From contig JBCCHB010000048.1 of the NCBI GenBank assembly GCA_039028975.1, positions 1-64,000 on the forward strand: a stretch of DNA of 64,000 bases, read 5' to 3'. Below, in pieces: positions 33,021 to 41,579 of this stretch. A program made the position numbers and the translations under genes. The DNA is from JAHBNG01 sp039028975. Its GTDB lineage: Bacteria; Chloroflexota; Anaerolineae; Caldilineales; Caldilineaceae. Within the stretch, counting starts at the first letter, position 1; every line of letters begins with the position of its first letter. The notes beneath the pieces were generated by a model, which searched no databases, was not told the DNA's origin, and was given only the letters and a program-made list of their open reading frames with translations.

Positions 33021-34391
33021 ATGGCTGGAAATCTGACTTTTGACCAACTCACCCAAGCTGTCGAGGCAGGTGAGATTGACACCGTATTGGTCTGCATTGT
33101 AGATATGTTTGGTCGAATCGTCGGCAAGCGATTTCAGGCTGAGTATTTTGTGGATTCTGCCTATGAAGAGACCCACGGTTGTGACTATCTTTTAGCCAAC
33201 GACATCGATATGGAGCCGGTGCCTGGCTACGCAGCCTCAAGCTGGCAGAAAGGGTATGGTGACTTTGTCATGAAGCCCGATCTGACAACGTTACGCCTGA
33301 TTCCTTGGTTGGAAGGGACGGCCCTGGTTCTCTGTGATATCATTGATCATCACCATTACGCCCCGTTGCCTCATAGCCCGCGAGCCATTCTAAAAAAGCA
33401 GATAGAGCGGCTAGAGAGCCAAGGAATGAGCGCCTATTTCGCATCTGAACTAGAATTCTATCTCTTTGATGACTCTTATCGAAGCGCTCATGACAAAGGC
33501 TATAGGAATCTAACCACGGCTGGTTACTACATAGAGGATTATCACATCTTACAGACGACCAAGGAGGAGGGCGTTATGCGGGCCATTCGTAAGGGCTTGC
33601 AGGGTGCCGGGATTCCAGTTGAAAATTCTAAGGGGGAATGGGGGCCGGGTCAAGAAGAGATCAACGTGCGTTATGCAGATGCTTTGACCATGGCGGACAA
33701 TCACGTGATCCTCAAAAACGGTATTAAAGAGATGGCTACTCTTCAAGGGAAAGCCATCACCTTTATGGCCAAATGGCACTACGATCTGGCTGGCTCCTCC
33801 TGTCACATCCACTCCTCTCTCTGGGATTTGGCTGGGGCAACGCCCCTCTTTCAGGATTCCAACGACTCCTTAGGTATGTCTCCATTGATGAAGCAGTATA
33901 TGGCTGGGCAACTCAAATATGCCAGGGAGATTACCTACTTCTTGGCTCCTTTCATCAACTCCTACAAGCGCTTTCAGGTCGGCACCTTTGCACCGACTAA
34001 AGCTGTCTGGAGTCGAGATAATCGCACGGCCGGTTTCCGGCTCTGTGGAGAAAGGAGTAAAGCCGTGCGCACAGAGTGTCGCATTGGGGGTGCCGATCTG
34101 AACCCACATCTGGCATTTGCGGCACTTCTGGCAGCCGGGCTGGCTGGTATTGAAGAGGAATTAGAATTGGACAAACCTTATTCGGGTGATGCTTACGCAA
34201 ATGAGGGACTGATTGATGTACCCCAAACGCTACGCCAGGCGACCGAATTCCTTGACCAATCAACCATGCTACGAACAGCCCTGGGGGATGATGTCATCGA
34301 TCATTATGTCCATACGGCCCATTGGGAGCAATTTGAGTATGATCGACGAGTAACCGATTGGGAACTTCAACGCGGATTTGAGAAGGGTTAA
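33021..34391 (+). CDS. Glutamine synthetase family protein (GlnA-like, PuuA type)
   Basis: A 456-residue member of the glutamine synthetase fold. Motifs include FDQLTQAVEAGEIDTVLVCIVDMFGRIVGKRF at the N-terminal beta-grasp domain (given here in two parts), SELEFYLFD with the metal Glu, GPGQEEINVRYADAL, SSCHIHSSLWD with the metal His, and NRTAGFRLCG plus CRIGGADLNPHLA for ATP and glutamate. It resembles gamma-glutamyl-amine ligases such as PuuA/GlnA3-4 more than GlnA, so the amine accepted may be a polyamine or ethanolamine rather than ammonia (inference). The start ATG 33021 has AAGGAA just upstream. An iron alcohol dehydrogenase follows 88 bp later on the same strand, consistent with an amine or amino-alcohol pathway. 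Confidence 0.88.
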   Translation: MAGNLTFDQLTQAVEAGEIDTVLVCIVDMFGRIVGKRFQAEYFVDSAYEETHGCDYLLANDIDMEPVPGYAASSWQKGYGDFVMKPDLTTLRLIPWLEGTALVLCDIIDHHHYAPLPHSPRAILKKQIERLESQGMSAYFASELEFYLFDDSYRSAHDKGYRNLTTAGYYIEDYHILQTTKEEGVMRAIRKGLQGAGIPVENSKGEWGPGQEEINVRYADALTMADNHVILKNGIKEMATLQGKAITFMAKWHYDLAGSSCHIHSSLWDLAGATPLFQDSNDSLGMSPLMKQYMAGQLKYAREITYFLAPFINSYKRFQVGTFAPTKAVWSRDNRTAGFRLCGERSKAVRTECRIGGADLNPHLAFAALLAAGLAGIEEELELDKPYSGDAYANEGLIDVPQTLRQATEFLDQSTMLRTALGDDVIDHYVHTAHWEQFEYDRRVTDWELQRGFEKG

Positions 34392-34479
34392 AAATAAAAC
34401 AGCTTTCAGCTATTCAGCCGTCAGCATTCAGCCAGAATCTGACCATATTTCAGGGTCAATTTTTACACTCTCTTACACT

Positions 34480-35631
34480 ATGAAAAAACAACAAGCCAAT
34501 TGGAGCTTCCCCACCACCATACGCTTTGGCGTGGGACGCATCACAGAACTGCCCGCAGCCTGTCAAGAAGTCGGAATGCAGCGCCCTCTTTTCGTCACGG
34601 ATGCTGGGTTGGCCAATTTAGAGATGACAGATCAAGTGCTCTCTCTTTGTCGAGCTGAGGGCTTAGGGATAGGTCTCTTCACAGATGTTCAGCCTAATCC
34701 GGTTGAGGAGAATCTCAATAGGGGTATTGCCATCTTTCGTGAGGGGCAACACGACGGCATTATTGCGTTTGGTGGTGGCTCTGCCCTGGATTGTGGTAAG
34801 CTCATACCATTTATGGCCCAGCAGAGCCGACCCGTCTGGGATTTTGAAGACATCGGCGACTGGTGGACTCGAGCCAATCCTGAGGGCATCGCCCCCATTA
34901 TCGCCATTCCTACGACAGCCGGAACTGGCTCGGAAGTAGGTCGCGCCGGGGTGGTGACCCATATAGAGAGCCGTACCAAGAAGGTCATCTTTCACCCCAA
35001 GATGTTGCCAGCCATCGTCATCGCCGATCCCCAACTGACGGTAGGGATGCCACTCGCAATTACGGTAGGGACTGGTATGGATGCACTGGCCCACTGCTTG
35101 GAAGCCTACTGCTCACCCTCCTACCACCCTATGGCTGAGGGAATTGCCGTTGAAGGTGTGCGGCTGGCACTGGAGAATCTGCCCAAGGTCGTTGCCGATG
35201 GAGGTGACTTGGAGGCTCGGGGCAATATGATGAGTGCAGCCGCCATGGGGGCCGTCGCCTTTCAAAAAGGGTTGGGAGCCATTCACTCCCTCTCCCATCC
35301 CATCGGCTCTCTCTACAATACCCACCACGGCATGACCAATGCCGTCTTTATGCCCTACGTGCTCGACTTCAATCGCTCTGCCATTGAGGCAAAGATAGCC
35401 AGGCTGGCTCGCTACATAGGTATCGAGGGCGGTTTTGATGGTTTTCAAGAGGCAATTTTGGCACTACGAGCAGAATGTCAAGTGCCCACCACGCTGAGTG
35501 AATTTGTGAAGGTTGATCTGGCCCACCGCGATCTGATTGCCGAGATGGCCATTGTAGACCCGACTGCTGCAGGGAATCCGGTTCCGTTGACCGTAGATGG
35601 CGCGAAGGCGATCTTTGATGCGGCTCAATGA
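34480..35631 (+). CDS. Iron-containing alcohol dehydrogenase
   Basis: A 383-residue group III alcohol dehydrogenase. The NAD-binding domain shows GIIAFGGGSALDCGKLIPFM and IPTTAGTGSEVGRAGV; the iron site is provided by HCLEAYCSPSYHP and IHSLSHPIGSLYNTHHGMTN (Asp and three His). It oxidises alcohols or reduces aldehydes with NAD(P). I start at ATG 34480, which gives the normal family length; the frame is open back into the end of the preceding gene. It is probably co-transcribed with the glutamine-synthetase-like gene. The substrate is unknown. Confidence 0.9.
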   Translation: MKKQQANWSFPTTIRFGVGRITELPAACQEVGMQRPLFVTDAGLANLEMTDQVLSLCRAEGLGIGLFTDVQPNPVEENLNRGIAIFREGQHDGIIAFGGGSALDCGKLIPFMAQQSRPVWDFEDIGDWWTRANPEGIAPIIAIPTTAGTGSEVGRAGVVTHIESRTKKVIFHPKMLPAIVIADPQLTVGMPLAITVGTGMDALAHCLEAYCSPSYHPMAEGIAVEGVRLALENLPKVVADGGDLEARGNMMSAAAMGAVAFQKGLGAIHSLSHPIGSLYNTHHGMTNAVFMPYVLDFNRSAIEAKIARLARYIGIEGGFDGFQEAILALRAECQVPTTLSEFVKVDLAHRDLIAEMAIVDPTAAGNPVPLTVDGAKAIFDAAQ

Positions 35632-35708
35632 TACGTAGTGCGTGATGCTTGATTTGCGTACTGGTCGAGATAGTTGTTTGGGTAAATCGATCTAAAACCA
35701 TAAGCGAA

Positions 35709-35789
35709 GGAATCAGGATCAAATAAACCCAAAACTTCGGACCTGTCATCTCGAGTACCCGAGAGATCTTCCATTCGTTTTATTGAATT
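35709..35789 (-). repeat. Dispersed repeat family 3, copy 2
   Basis: An inverted copy of the element at 19437-19530; it contains TCATCTCGAGTACCCGAGAG and ends in AATCAGGATCAAATAAA and CGTTTTATTGAATTC. It fills the gap between the alcohol dehydrogenase and the MFS transporter. Confidence 0.8.
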
Positions 35790-35828
35790 CTCGATCCTAA
35801 ATATCCACGCTCTCCTCAGGACTCATCC

Positions 35829-37172
35829 ATGCTCTCCACCTATTTGAGGACATTTCGCGGGTTTCATCGTGATGTGTACCTTCACTTTCTGGCCATTAGC
35901 GTCATCGGTTTTACCGTCGACGGCGGCGTCTTTTCGGCTATCTTCAACCTCTTTCTGCTGCGGCTTGGGTATGAGCCAGATTTTATCGGTCAGGTCTTGT
36001 CATCGGGGCTGCTCGTCTTTGCCATTTGCAGTCTGCCAGCCGGGGCCATTGGGAATTGGCTAGGCAATCGGCGAACCATGATTGTTGGGCTGAGCATCAT
36101 GCTGGTGAGCAATGTGGGCATGTTGCTGGTCGAATTTCTTCCCCCGCTCATGCAGGGTCGCTGGCTCTTTGTTACCTATAGCGCTTCATTTGCTGGTGTC
36201 TCCCTCTACTTTGTCAATACAGCTCCTTTCCTCATGGCATCGATTACAGAGACCCAGCGCAGCCATGCCTTTTCGATTCAATCGGCCATGATATCCCTAG
36301 CTGCGTTTGCTGGCAGCATATTGGGCGGGTTGCTACCGGGCGTATTCGCTAGGATTCTGGCTCTAAACCTAGAGTCACCGATCCCCTATCGCTACCCGCT
36401 ACTAATTGCCTCACTAACCATCTCTGTCGGAATCTTGGCCCTCATGCGCGTCCAAGATAAGGAGCCACGCCCGGTACGCCCCATGCCGCCTTGGCCCAAA
36501 CGAAGTTACATGACCCACTTTCGAGTGCCCCGCCTACGTCAGATTGATTGGCGGGTCATCGGTGCTAGCTTTGTGGTCCTCATGCTCTTTATCTCCGTAA
36601 TTCGGATTCTACAGATTTCGGGGATGGCGGTTGTGATGAGTTTTTTCAACGTCTACATGGATGATGGCTTAGGCGCATCGACCACCCAAGTGGGCCTCTT
36701 GAGCGGCCTGGCCAGATTGCTCTCCGTTCCCATTGTGTTGTCCATGCCCCTCATGTCTGCTCGCTGGAGCAACCAACAGCTCGTTATATGGTCCACGTTA
36801 AGCGCCTTTCTCTTTATGCTGCCCCTGGCTTTGATTGCCCAACCGTGGGCCGCCGGCGTGGGGTACATGGGCGTCATGGCCGGATCCTCTATTCGCTACA
36901 CGGCCTTTATGGTCTTTGCCATGGAATTGGTCAAGCCGGAACAGCGATCCATTCTATCGGGCGTGAGCGAAATGACCGCGGGCCTCAGCTTTGCGGCCAT
37001 GGCCTTTATCGGCGGGTACATCATCGTCTCTCAGGGCTATACGTACCTATTTCTGCTGGGTGCCATATTGACGTTGGTGGGAACGGCGATTTTTTGGCTC
37101 TATTTTGGCGTAAAGCCGAAGGGGAAGGGGAAGATAAAGCTGAAGGGAGGGGTGCAGCCGGTGATTCAGTAA
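35829..37172 (+). CDS. MFS transporter
   Basis: A 447-residue membrane protein with about 12 hydrophobic helices. It has an MFS motif A-like GNWLGNRRTMIVG loop after helix 2 and a long basic cytoplasmic loop between halves (EPRPVRPMPPWPKRSYMTHFR). The C-terminus is Lys-rich (KPKGKGKIKLKGG). The substrate is unknown. It follows the alcohol dehydrogenase by about 200 bp with a repeat in between, so co-transcription is uncertain. The ribosome-binding site before ATG 35829 is weak (CAGGACTCATCC). Confidence 0.83.
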   Translation: MLSTYLRTFRGFHRDVYLHFLAISVIGFTVDGGVFSAIFNLFLLRLGYEPDFIGQVLSSGLLVFAICSLPAGAIGNWLGNRRTMIVGLSIMLVSNVGMLLVEFLPPLMQGRWLFVTYSASFAGVSLYFVNTAPFLMASITETQRSHAFSIQSAMISLAAFAGSILGGLLPGVFARILALNLESPIPYRYPLLIASLTISVGILALMRVQDKEPRPVRPMPPWPKRSYMTHFRVPRLRQIDWRVIGASFVVLMLFISVIRILQISGMAVVMSFFNVYMDDGLGASTTQVGLLSGLARLLSVPIVLSMPLMSARWSNQQLVIWSTLSAFLFMLPLALIAQPWAAGVGYMGVMAGSSIRYTAFMVFAMELVKPEQRSILSGVSEMTAGLSFAAMAFIGGYIIVSQGYTYLFLLGAILTLVGTAIFWLYFGVKPKGKGKIKLKGGVQPVIQ

Positions 37173-37185
37173 AGTATGACAGAGC

Positions 37186-37270
37186 GATACTGCGGTCGTT
37201 TTGAAAACAGGTGTTTTCCAAAGCTCTACCAGAGAGCTCCAACACCAGTTTTCAAACGGAGCTGAGAATA
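37186..37270 (+). repeat. HR1 nested-hairpin repeat, copy B
   Basis: Ends GATACTGCGGTCG and GGAGCTGAGAATA; outer arms CGTTTTGAAAAC/GTTTTCAAACG; inner arms AGGTGTT/AACACCA; apical AGCTCT-ACC-AGAGAGCT. It fills the gap between the MFS gene and the LRR gene start. Confidence 0.87.
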
Positions 37271-37292
37271 AGTATGAAAAGTGAGTAATATA

Positions 37293-39398
37293 ATGCGTTA
37301 TGGCTTACCCCTCTTCTTGTTGCTACTCGGTCTAATTTCTGTCTCTAATGCCCATTTGTGGATTGCTCGATTCGGTGCAACAGCTTCTGCACAAGCTGAT
37401 TTTGATTGCGCTACCGTGACCGCAATTTCTCAACAGGAATGTCAAGCGTTGATTGCAATTTATAACAGCACAGATGCACCCGCTCATCCAGACACGACTT
37501 CATGGCTACACAACAATAGCCCATGCAGTTGGGAAGGCATTACCTGCTCAAATGGCAGAGTCACGCGACTCGACTTGAATTCGAGCCTGGTTGATATTAG
37601 CCCTGCACTACCATCACTAGACTTCTTACCGGCAGAGATAGGCAACCTGCCTTACCTTGAAACACTTCTTTTGGCAGGCAACCAACTAACAACTTTACCC
37701 CAAGAAATTGGCAGCCTTTCTTCTCTAGAAGTCCTTCACATATACAGTAATCAGTTAATCTCTTTGCCAGAGGGAATAGGTAACCTTTCTTCTCTTCAAC
37801 AGCTTTTTCTGCGATACAATCAGCTGAACTCTTTGCCAGAGGAAATAGGCAATCTCTCATCTCTTGACAGGCTTGATTTGAATGATAACCAGCTTGTGGC
37901 TCTACCATCTACGATTGGCAACCTCTCAATTCTCCAGAAACTTTATCTACACAATAATCATCTCATGTCGGTACCCCAGGAGCTTGGTAACCTCTCCTCC
38001 CTTCGGGAACTTGGCCTGCATAATAACCGGCTAACCTCCTTGCCAGAAGCGATTGGGAATCTATCTTCTCTCCAACTGCTGGATCTCCACAGCAACCCAC
38101 TGACGTCGTTACCAGAGGGAATTGGGGATCTATCTTCTCTCATTAATCTTTTGTTGAACGACAATCGGCTAACGGATCTCCCGGTAGGGATAGGAAACCT
38201 CTCATTGCTTCAAGCACTGAACTTAGATAGCAATCAGCTTACATCTTTACCGGAAGAGATTGGCGCTCTCTCGTCGATTAGCACACTTTCACTGAATGCT
38301 AATCGACTCAGCACACTCCCAGCGGAGATAGGAAATCTCTCATCGCTTCACGTACTCAACTTAGCACAGAATCAAATGCTCTCCTTGCCCTTGGAAATTG
38401 GGAATCTATCATCTTTGCGAACACTGATTCTAAGTGGCAATCAATTGAGCGTTCTATCAACAGGCATTGGCAACCTAACCACCCTCTATAAGCTAAATTT
38501 ATCGGACAATCAATTAACATCTCTACCATCCGAGATTGGCAACCTGAACGACCTTGATGAACTTGTTCTAAGTCACAATCAGCTGCTCTTGCTACCACCA
38601 GAGATCGGCAATCTCCCTGTCCTCCAAACACTCAATCTAGAAGGTAACCAGCTGCCCTCTCTGCCAGAGGAAATCGGAACGCTCAAAGGACTTCACTGGC
38701 TTTATCTTAAAGACAATCAAATCACCGCTTTACCCACTGGAATCGGCGGCCTCTCTTCCCTCCAATTACTAAATTTGAGCAATAACAAACTCACATCTCT
38801 ACCAACAGAGATAGCTGATCTTCAAAACCTCCAGTGGCTTGATTTGCAAAAGAACCAGCTATCCAGCCTTCCACCGGAGATTGGCCTTCTCTCCTTTGTA
38901 CAACAGCTCGACATTAGCCAAAATACACTGATATCTTTACCGGACGAGATCCAGCAAATTTCCCCCATGAGGCAGCTTTACCTAAGTGGAAATCCACTGA
39001 CATCTTTGCCGTTTGGAATCGCTACATTTAGTGATCTCCAGTGGATCGAACTCGACAACCCGCTTTTTTTGGCTTTATCCCCTGAGCTGGACGAGACGAC
39101 GGTTGCTGACATGGTGATTACAACCGTCAAAGGTCATGGAACGATCGAAAAGAAAGTATCTGGCCCCAATTTATATGTGCTTACGGCAATACCAGATGAA
39201 GGATGGCATTTTGTTGATTGGGAAAGCACAAATGGGTCAGAAGATCAGGCGATACAACGCACCACTACAATAGATCTATCGAGAGGAGGAACCTATACAG
39301 CTTGTTTCAAGCCTAACATAACATCTGCAATAGACAACTTGTTTGACCAGCCAACCTACTTGCCACTTATACAAGGTGTTCCAGAAATGTGCGATTGA
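37293..39398 (+). CDS. Secreted leucine-rich repeat protein
   Basis: A 701-residue exported protein. The signal peptide is RYGLPLFLLLLGLISVSNA. A plant-type LRR N-cap follows (DTTSWLHNN-SPCSWEGITCSN), then about 21 consecutive 23-residue repeats of the consensus LSSLxxLxLxxNQLTSLPEEIGN, covering about residues 110-590. After that comes an InlB-B-repeat-like domain (TTVKGHGTIEKKVS ... GWHFVDWE) and a C-terminal tail with TYLPLIQ. LRRs bind proteins, so adhesion or matrix interaction is likely. The start is ATG 37293, with AAGTGAG upstream; GTG 37281 is the alternative. It begins just after an HR1 repeat. Confidence 0.9.
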   Translation: MRYGLPLFLLLLGLISVSNAHLWIARFGATASAQADFDCATVTAISQQECQALIAIYNSTDAPAHPDTTSWLHNNSPCSWEGITCSNGRVTRLDLNSSLVDISPALPSLDFLPAEIGNLPYLETLLLAGNQLTTLPQEIGSLSSLEVLHIYSNQLISLPEGIGNLSSLQQLFLRYNQLNSLPEEIGNLSSLDRLDLNDNQLVALPSTIGNLSILQKLYLHNNHLMSVPQELGNLSSLRELGLHNNRLTSLPEAIGNLSSLQLLDLHSNPLTSLPEGIGDLSSLINLLLNDNRLTDLPVGIGNLSLLQALNLDSNQLTSLPEEIGALSSISTLSLNANRLSTLPAEIGNLSSLHVLNLAQNQMLSLPLEIGNLSSLRTLILSGNQLSVLSTGIGNLTTLYKLNLSDNQLTSLPSEIGNLNDLDELVLSHNQLLLLPPEIGNLPVLQTLNLEGNQLPSLPEEIGTLKGLHWLYLKDNQITALPTGIGGLSSLQLLNLSNNKLTSLPTEIADLQNLQWLDLQKNQLSSLPPEIGLLSFVQQLDISQNTLISLPDEIQQISPMRQLYLSGNPLTSLPFGIATFSDLQWIELDNPLFLALSPELDETTVADMVITTVKGHGTIEKKVSGPNLYVLTAIPDEGWHFVDWESTNGSEDQAIQRTTTIDLSRGGTYTACFKPNITSAIDNLFDQPTYLPLIQGVPEMCD

Positions 39399-39452
39399 CA
39401 ATCGCTCTCTTCAGGCAGCAACTTTACTTGTACAGTCAATCAACTTGTGCAG

Positions 39453-41165
39453 CTAGCCAACCCTCAACATCCTCAACCGATTCAACGCTGCGGCCAACTC
39501 ATGCTTGCGAAACCGGGCCAGATTGCCAACCTTGCGCGAATCTAACACGTCCAGCCCGTCTCTCTCCACATCCTCACAGACTTGCTGAAAAACCTCTTCC
39601 AGGGTCCGTTGTCCATCGAAATAGTGCTGGCCAGCATACCAGATGGCTTCCCCAATAGCTCGGGTCTGCCCCCAAGCCACGAGCTGCTCGACCGCGTTCA
39701 AATCGATATTTTCCTGGCCAAATTGAATTCGTTGTAGCCCTCGGGTTTTGATGTCCACGGCTCGTTTCCCCCGGCTGGGATCGATGGAATGGGGAATAGG
39801 ACGGCGATTCAGCGACTCAGGCAATGGTGCGACAGCCTCACTTTGGCGTTGGGTGGGCTGCTGCTGAGCTACGGATTGGGCTTGAGCGGTTACATCCGTA
39901 GGAGCGAAGTTGTGCATAGCCAGGACTGTATCGGCCACATCCAAATAGTCACCGCTACCGCCGATGACCAAAATAGAACTTACCCCGCGTTCTGTGTAGA
40001 GCTGACGCACCCGATCAATCAGGGGCGTGATCGGCTCATGTTCTTTAGGGACCAGCTTCTGCATTCGGGCATCTCGGATCATAAAGTTGGTCGCCGCTGT
40101 ATCTTCATCAATCAGTAAACCGATGGCACCGACCTCTAACGCTTCCATAATGGCCGCGGCTTGGCTGGTTGAACCGCTGGCATTGGCTGTGCTGAAGTTG
40201 GTCGTCGATTGGCCCAGAGGCAGGTCGTTGATAAAGGGGGAAATGTTCACGCCGACCACCGAGCGCCCATCCTCAGCCCGAATCTTGACCAGATCGGCTT
40301 GGCTGACGACCAACTCTCGCCCGTCGCCTGGGCAGTGGTTGTAAACGCCCCGCTCTATGGCCCTCAGGAGTGTACTTTTGCCATGATAGCCGCCGCCCAC
40401 AATAAGGATTACACCTTCTGGAATGGCTAGACCGCTAATCTTGCCAGCATGGGGTAGCTCCACCTCTTGCCGTAGCGAATCAGGAGATGCAAAAGGGATC
40501 GCTTCATTTCCAGGCAAGGGGCGATCATCGATACCGCTGCGTCTAGGCAATATAGCACCATCGGCCACAAACGCGATCCAGTTGCACTGGGATATGGTGG
40601 TGCGCAAGGCATCTGCATCTTCGTTGGTTGCGACATGTTGCCAGAGCTGTTTCGGCGGGTACGCCTCCGATAGTAATGAGGCAGAGACGATAGCAGGAAG
40701 ATCATCTAATAGTAAAGCCGCTGCCTGTTGCCCCAATACTGTGCGCCCCCTGGCCGGCAATCCAACCGTAAAGCGGGCCTCGACTGCTCCATCGGCATGG
40801 ATCAGGGTAGCTGTCTGGACCAGCACCTCTTGGCCCGGCGCTTCCATTTGAATTTTCCCACTTTTGCCTGAGCCACGGAAATCAGACCGATGATGAGCCT
40901 CTTCCCCAAAACGGTGCGCCAACAACCAACAGATTCCCGTTGTTCGAGACAACGTGCTGTATAGCGCTGGCTCAAACCGAGCCACCTCAGCAGATATCAG
41001 TACCCTTACTCGGCTGGGTGCGGCAAAGGGATCTCCCTGAACATGATCAATATGGAGCGTAAAGGTTGGAAAATCCCAGCGGCCAGCAATCTCTCGGTAG
41101 GCTTTGTAGCCACGCCCATCAATCTGCTGTAGTTTGGCCTTTATCGATTCAAAAGAACGATTCAT
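39453..41165 (-). CDS. ABC_ATPase domain protein
   Basis: A 570-residue P-loop ATPase of the family annotated as predicted ATPase of the ABC class (PF09818-type). The Walker A is VGGGYHGKSTLL; Walker B-like IGLLIDEDTAATNFMIRD and ILVIGGSGDYLDVADTVLAM follow. The N-terminus LQQIDGRGYKAYREIAGRW and the GVNISPFINDLPLG segment are typical. It has no membrane part. The biological role of this family is not known to me. It is monocistronic; an intact HR2 repeat lies just upstream of the ATG. Confidence 0.87.
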   Translation of the reverse strand: MNRSFESIKAKLQQIDGRGYKAYREIAGRWDFPTFTLHIDHVQGDPFAAPSRVRVLISAEVARFEPALYSTLSRTTGICWLLAHRFGEEAHHRSDFRGSGKSGKIQMEAPGQEVLVQTATLIHADGAVEARFTVGLPARGRTVLGQQAAALLLDDLPAIVSASLLSEAYPPKQLWQHVATNEDADALRTTISQCNWIAFVADGAILPRRSGIDDRPLPGNEAIPFASPDSLRQEVELPHAGKISGLAIPEGVILIVGGGYHGKSTLLRAIERGVYNHCPGDGRELVVSQADLVKIRAEDGRSVVGVNISPFINDLPLGQSTTNFSTANASGSTSQAAAIMEALEVGAIGLLIDEDTAATNFMIRDARMQKLVPKEHEPITPLIDRVRQLYTERGVSSILVIGGSGDYLDVADTVLAMHNFAPTDVTAQAQSVAQQQPTQRQSEAVAPLPESLNRRPIPHSIDPSRGKRAVDIKTRGLQRIQFGQENIDLNAVEQLVAWGQTRAIGEAIWYAGQHYFDGQRTLEEVFQQVCEDVERDGLDVLDSRKVGNLARFRKHELAAALNRLRMLRVG

Positions 41166-41203
41166 GGGTAGCTCTTATCCTCACATTGTCTTTATTGTCA
41201 GTA

Positions 41204-41289
41204 GTTAAGGAATGAGTTGTAAATAACTTGCGCGTTTCAATCGGATGTAGCCCCTTCAAGTGCTCAAGTTATTTAATTCCCGTTCCTAA
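41204..41289 (+). repeat. HR2 repeat, intact copy
   Basis: An 86-bp element with imperfect terminal inverted repeats of about 25 bp: TTAAGGAATGAGTTGTAAAT at one end and the complement of TTAGGAACGGGAATTAAATA at the other. Stem AAATAACTTG/CAAGTTATTT pairs perfectly. The loop holds TCGGATGTAGCCCC. The same element is split by the IS4 insertion at 9881. Confidence 0.88.
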
Positions 41290-41579
41290 ACATGCAACAG
41301 GCTGCACCACAGGGGATGAAAATCAACAAAAATTACACAGATTGCGCAGATTTTGTTCCCTATTCATCTGTGAAATCTTCAAATCCCTGTTCTTTTCAGA
41401 GCAGACCGCAATAGGAACGGCATCGACCAAACGACGACGGTCGACTGATTGTTGGAAAACTGTTAGATAAGTGGCGGCATGACCAGTATATACTCATATC
41501 CGTGTAATGATATATGGCTCTTAGTACACTGTACTAGTGAGCTGAAGGTTTCTGTTGTGTTGAAAGTATAGGTACCCTT
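41290..41579. other. Intergenic region with short dispersed words
   Basis: No gene seen. It includes TTACACAGATTGCGCAGATT and ATCTGTGAAATCTTCAAAT, a kind of stuttering intergenic sequence. The promoter of the secreted protein at 41580 should be in the last 100 bp. Confidence 0.45.
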
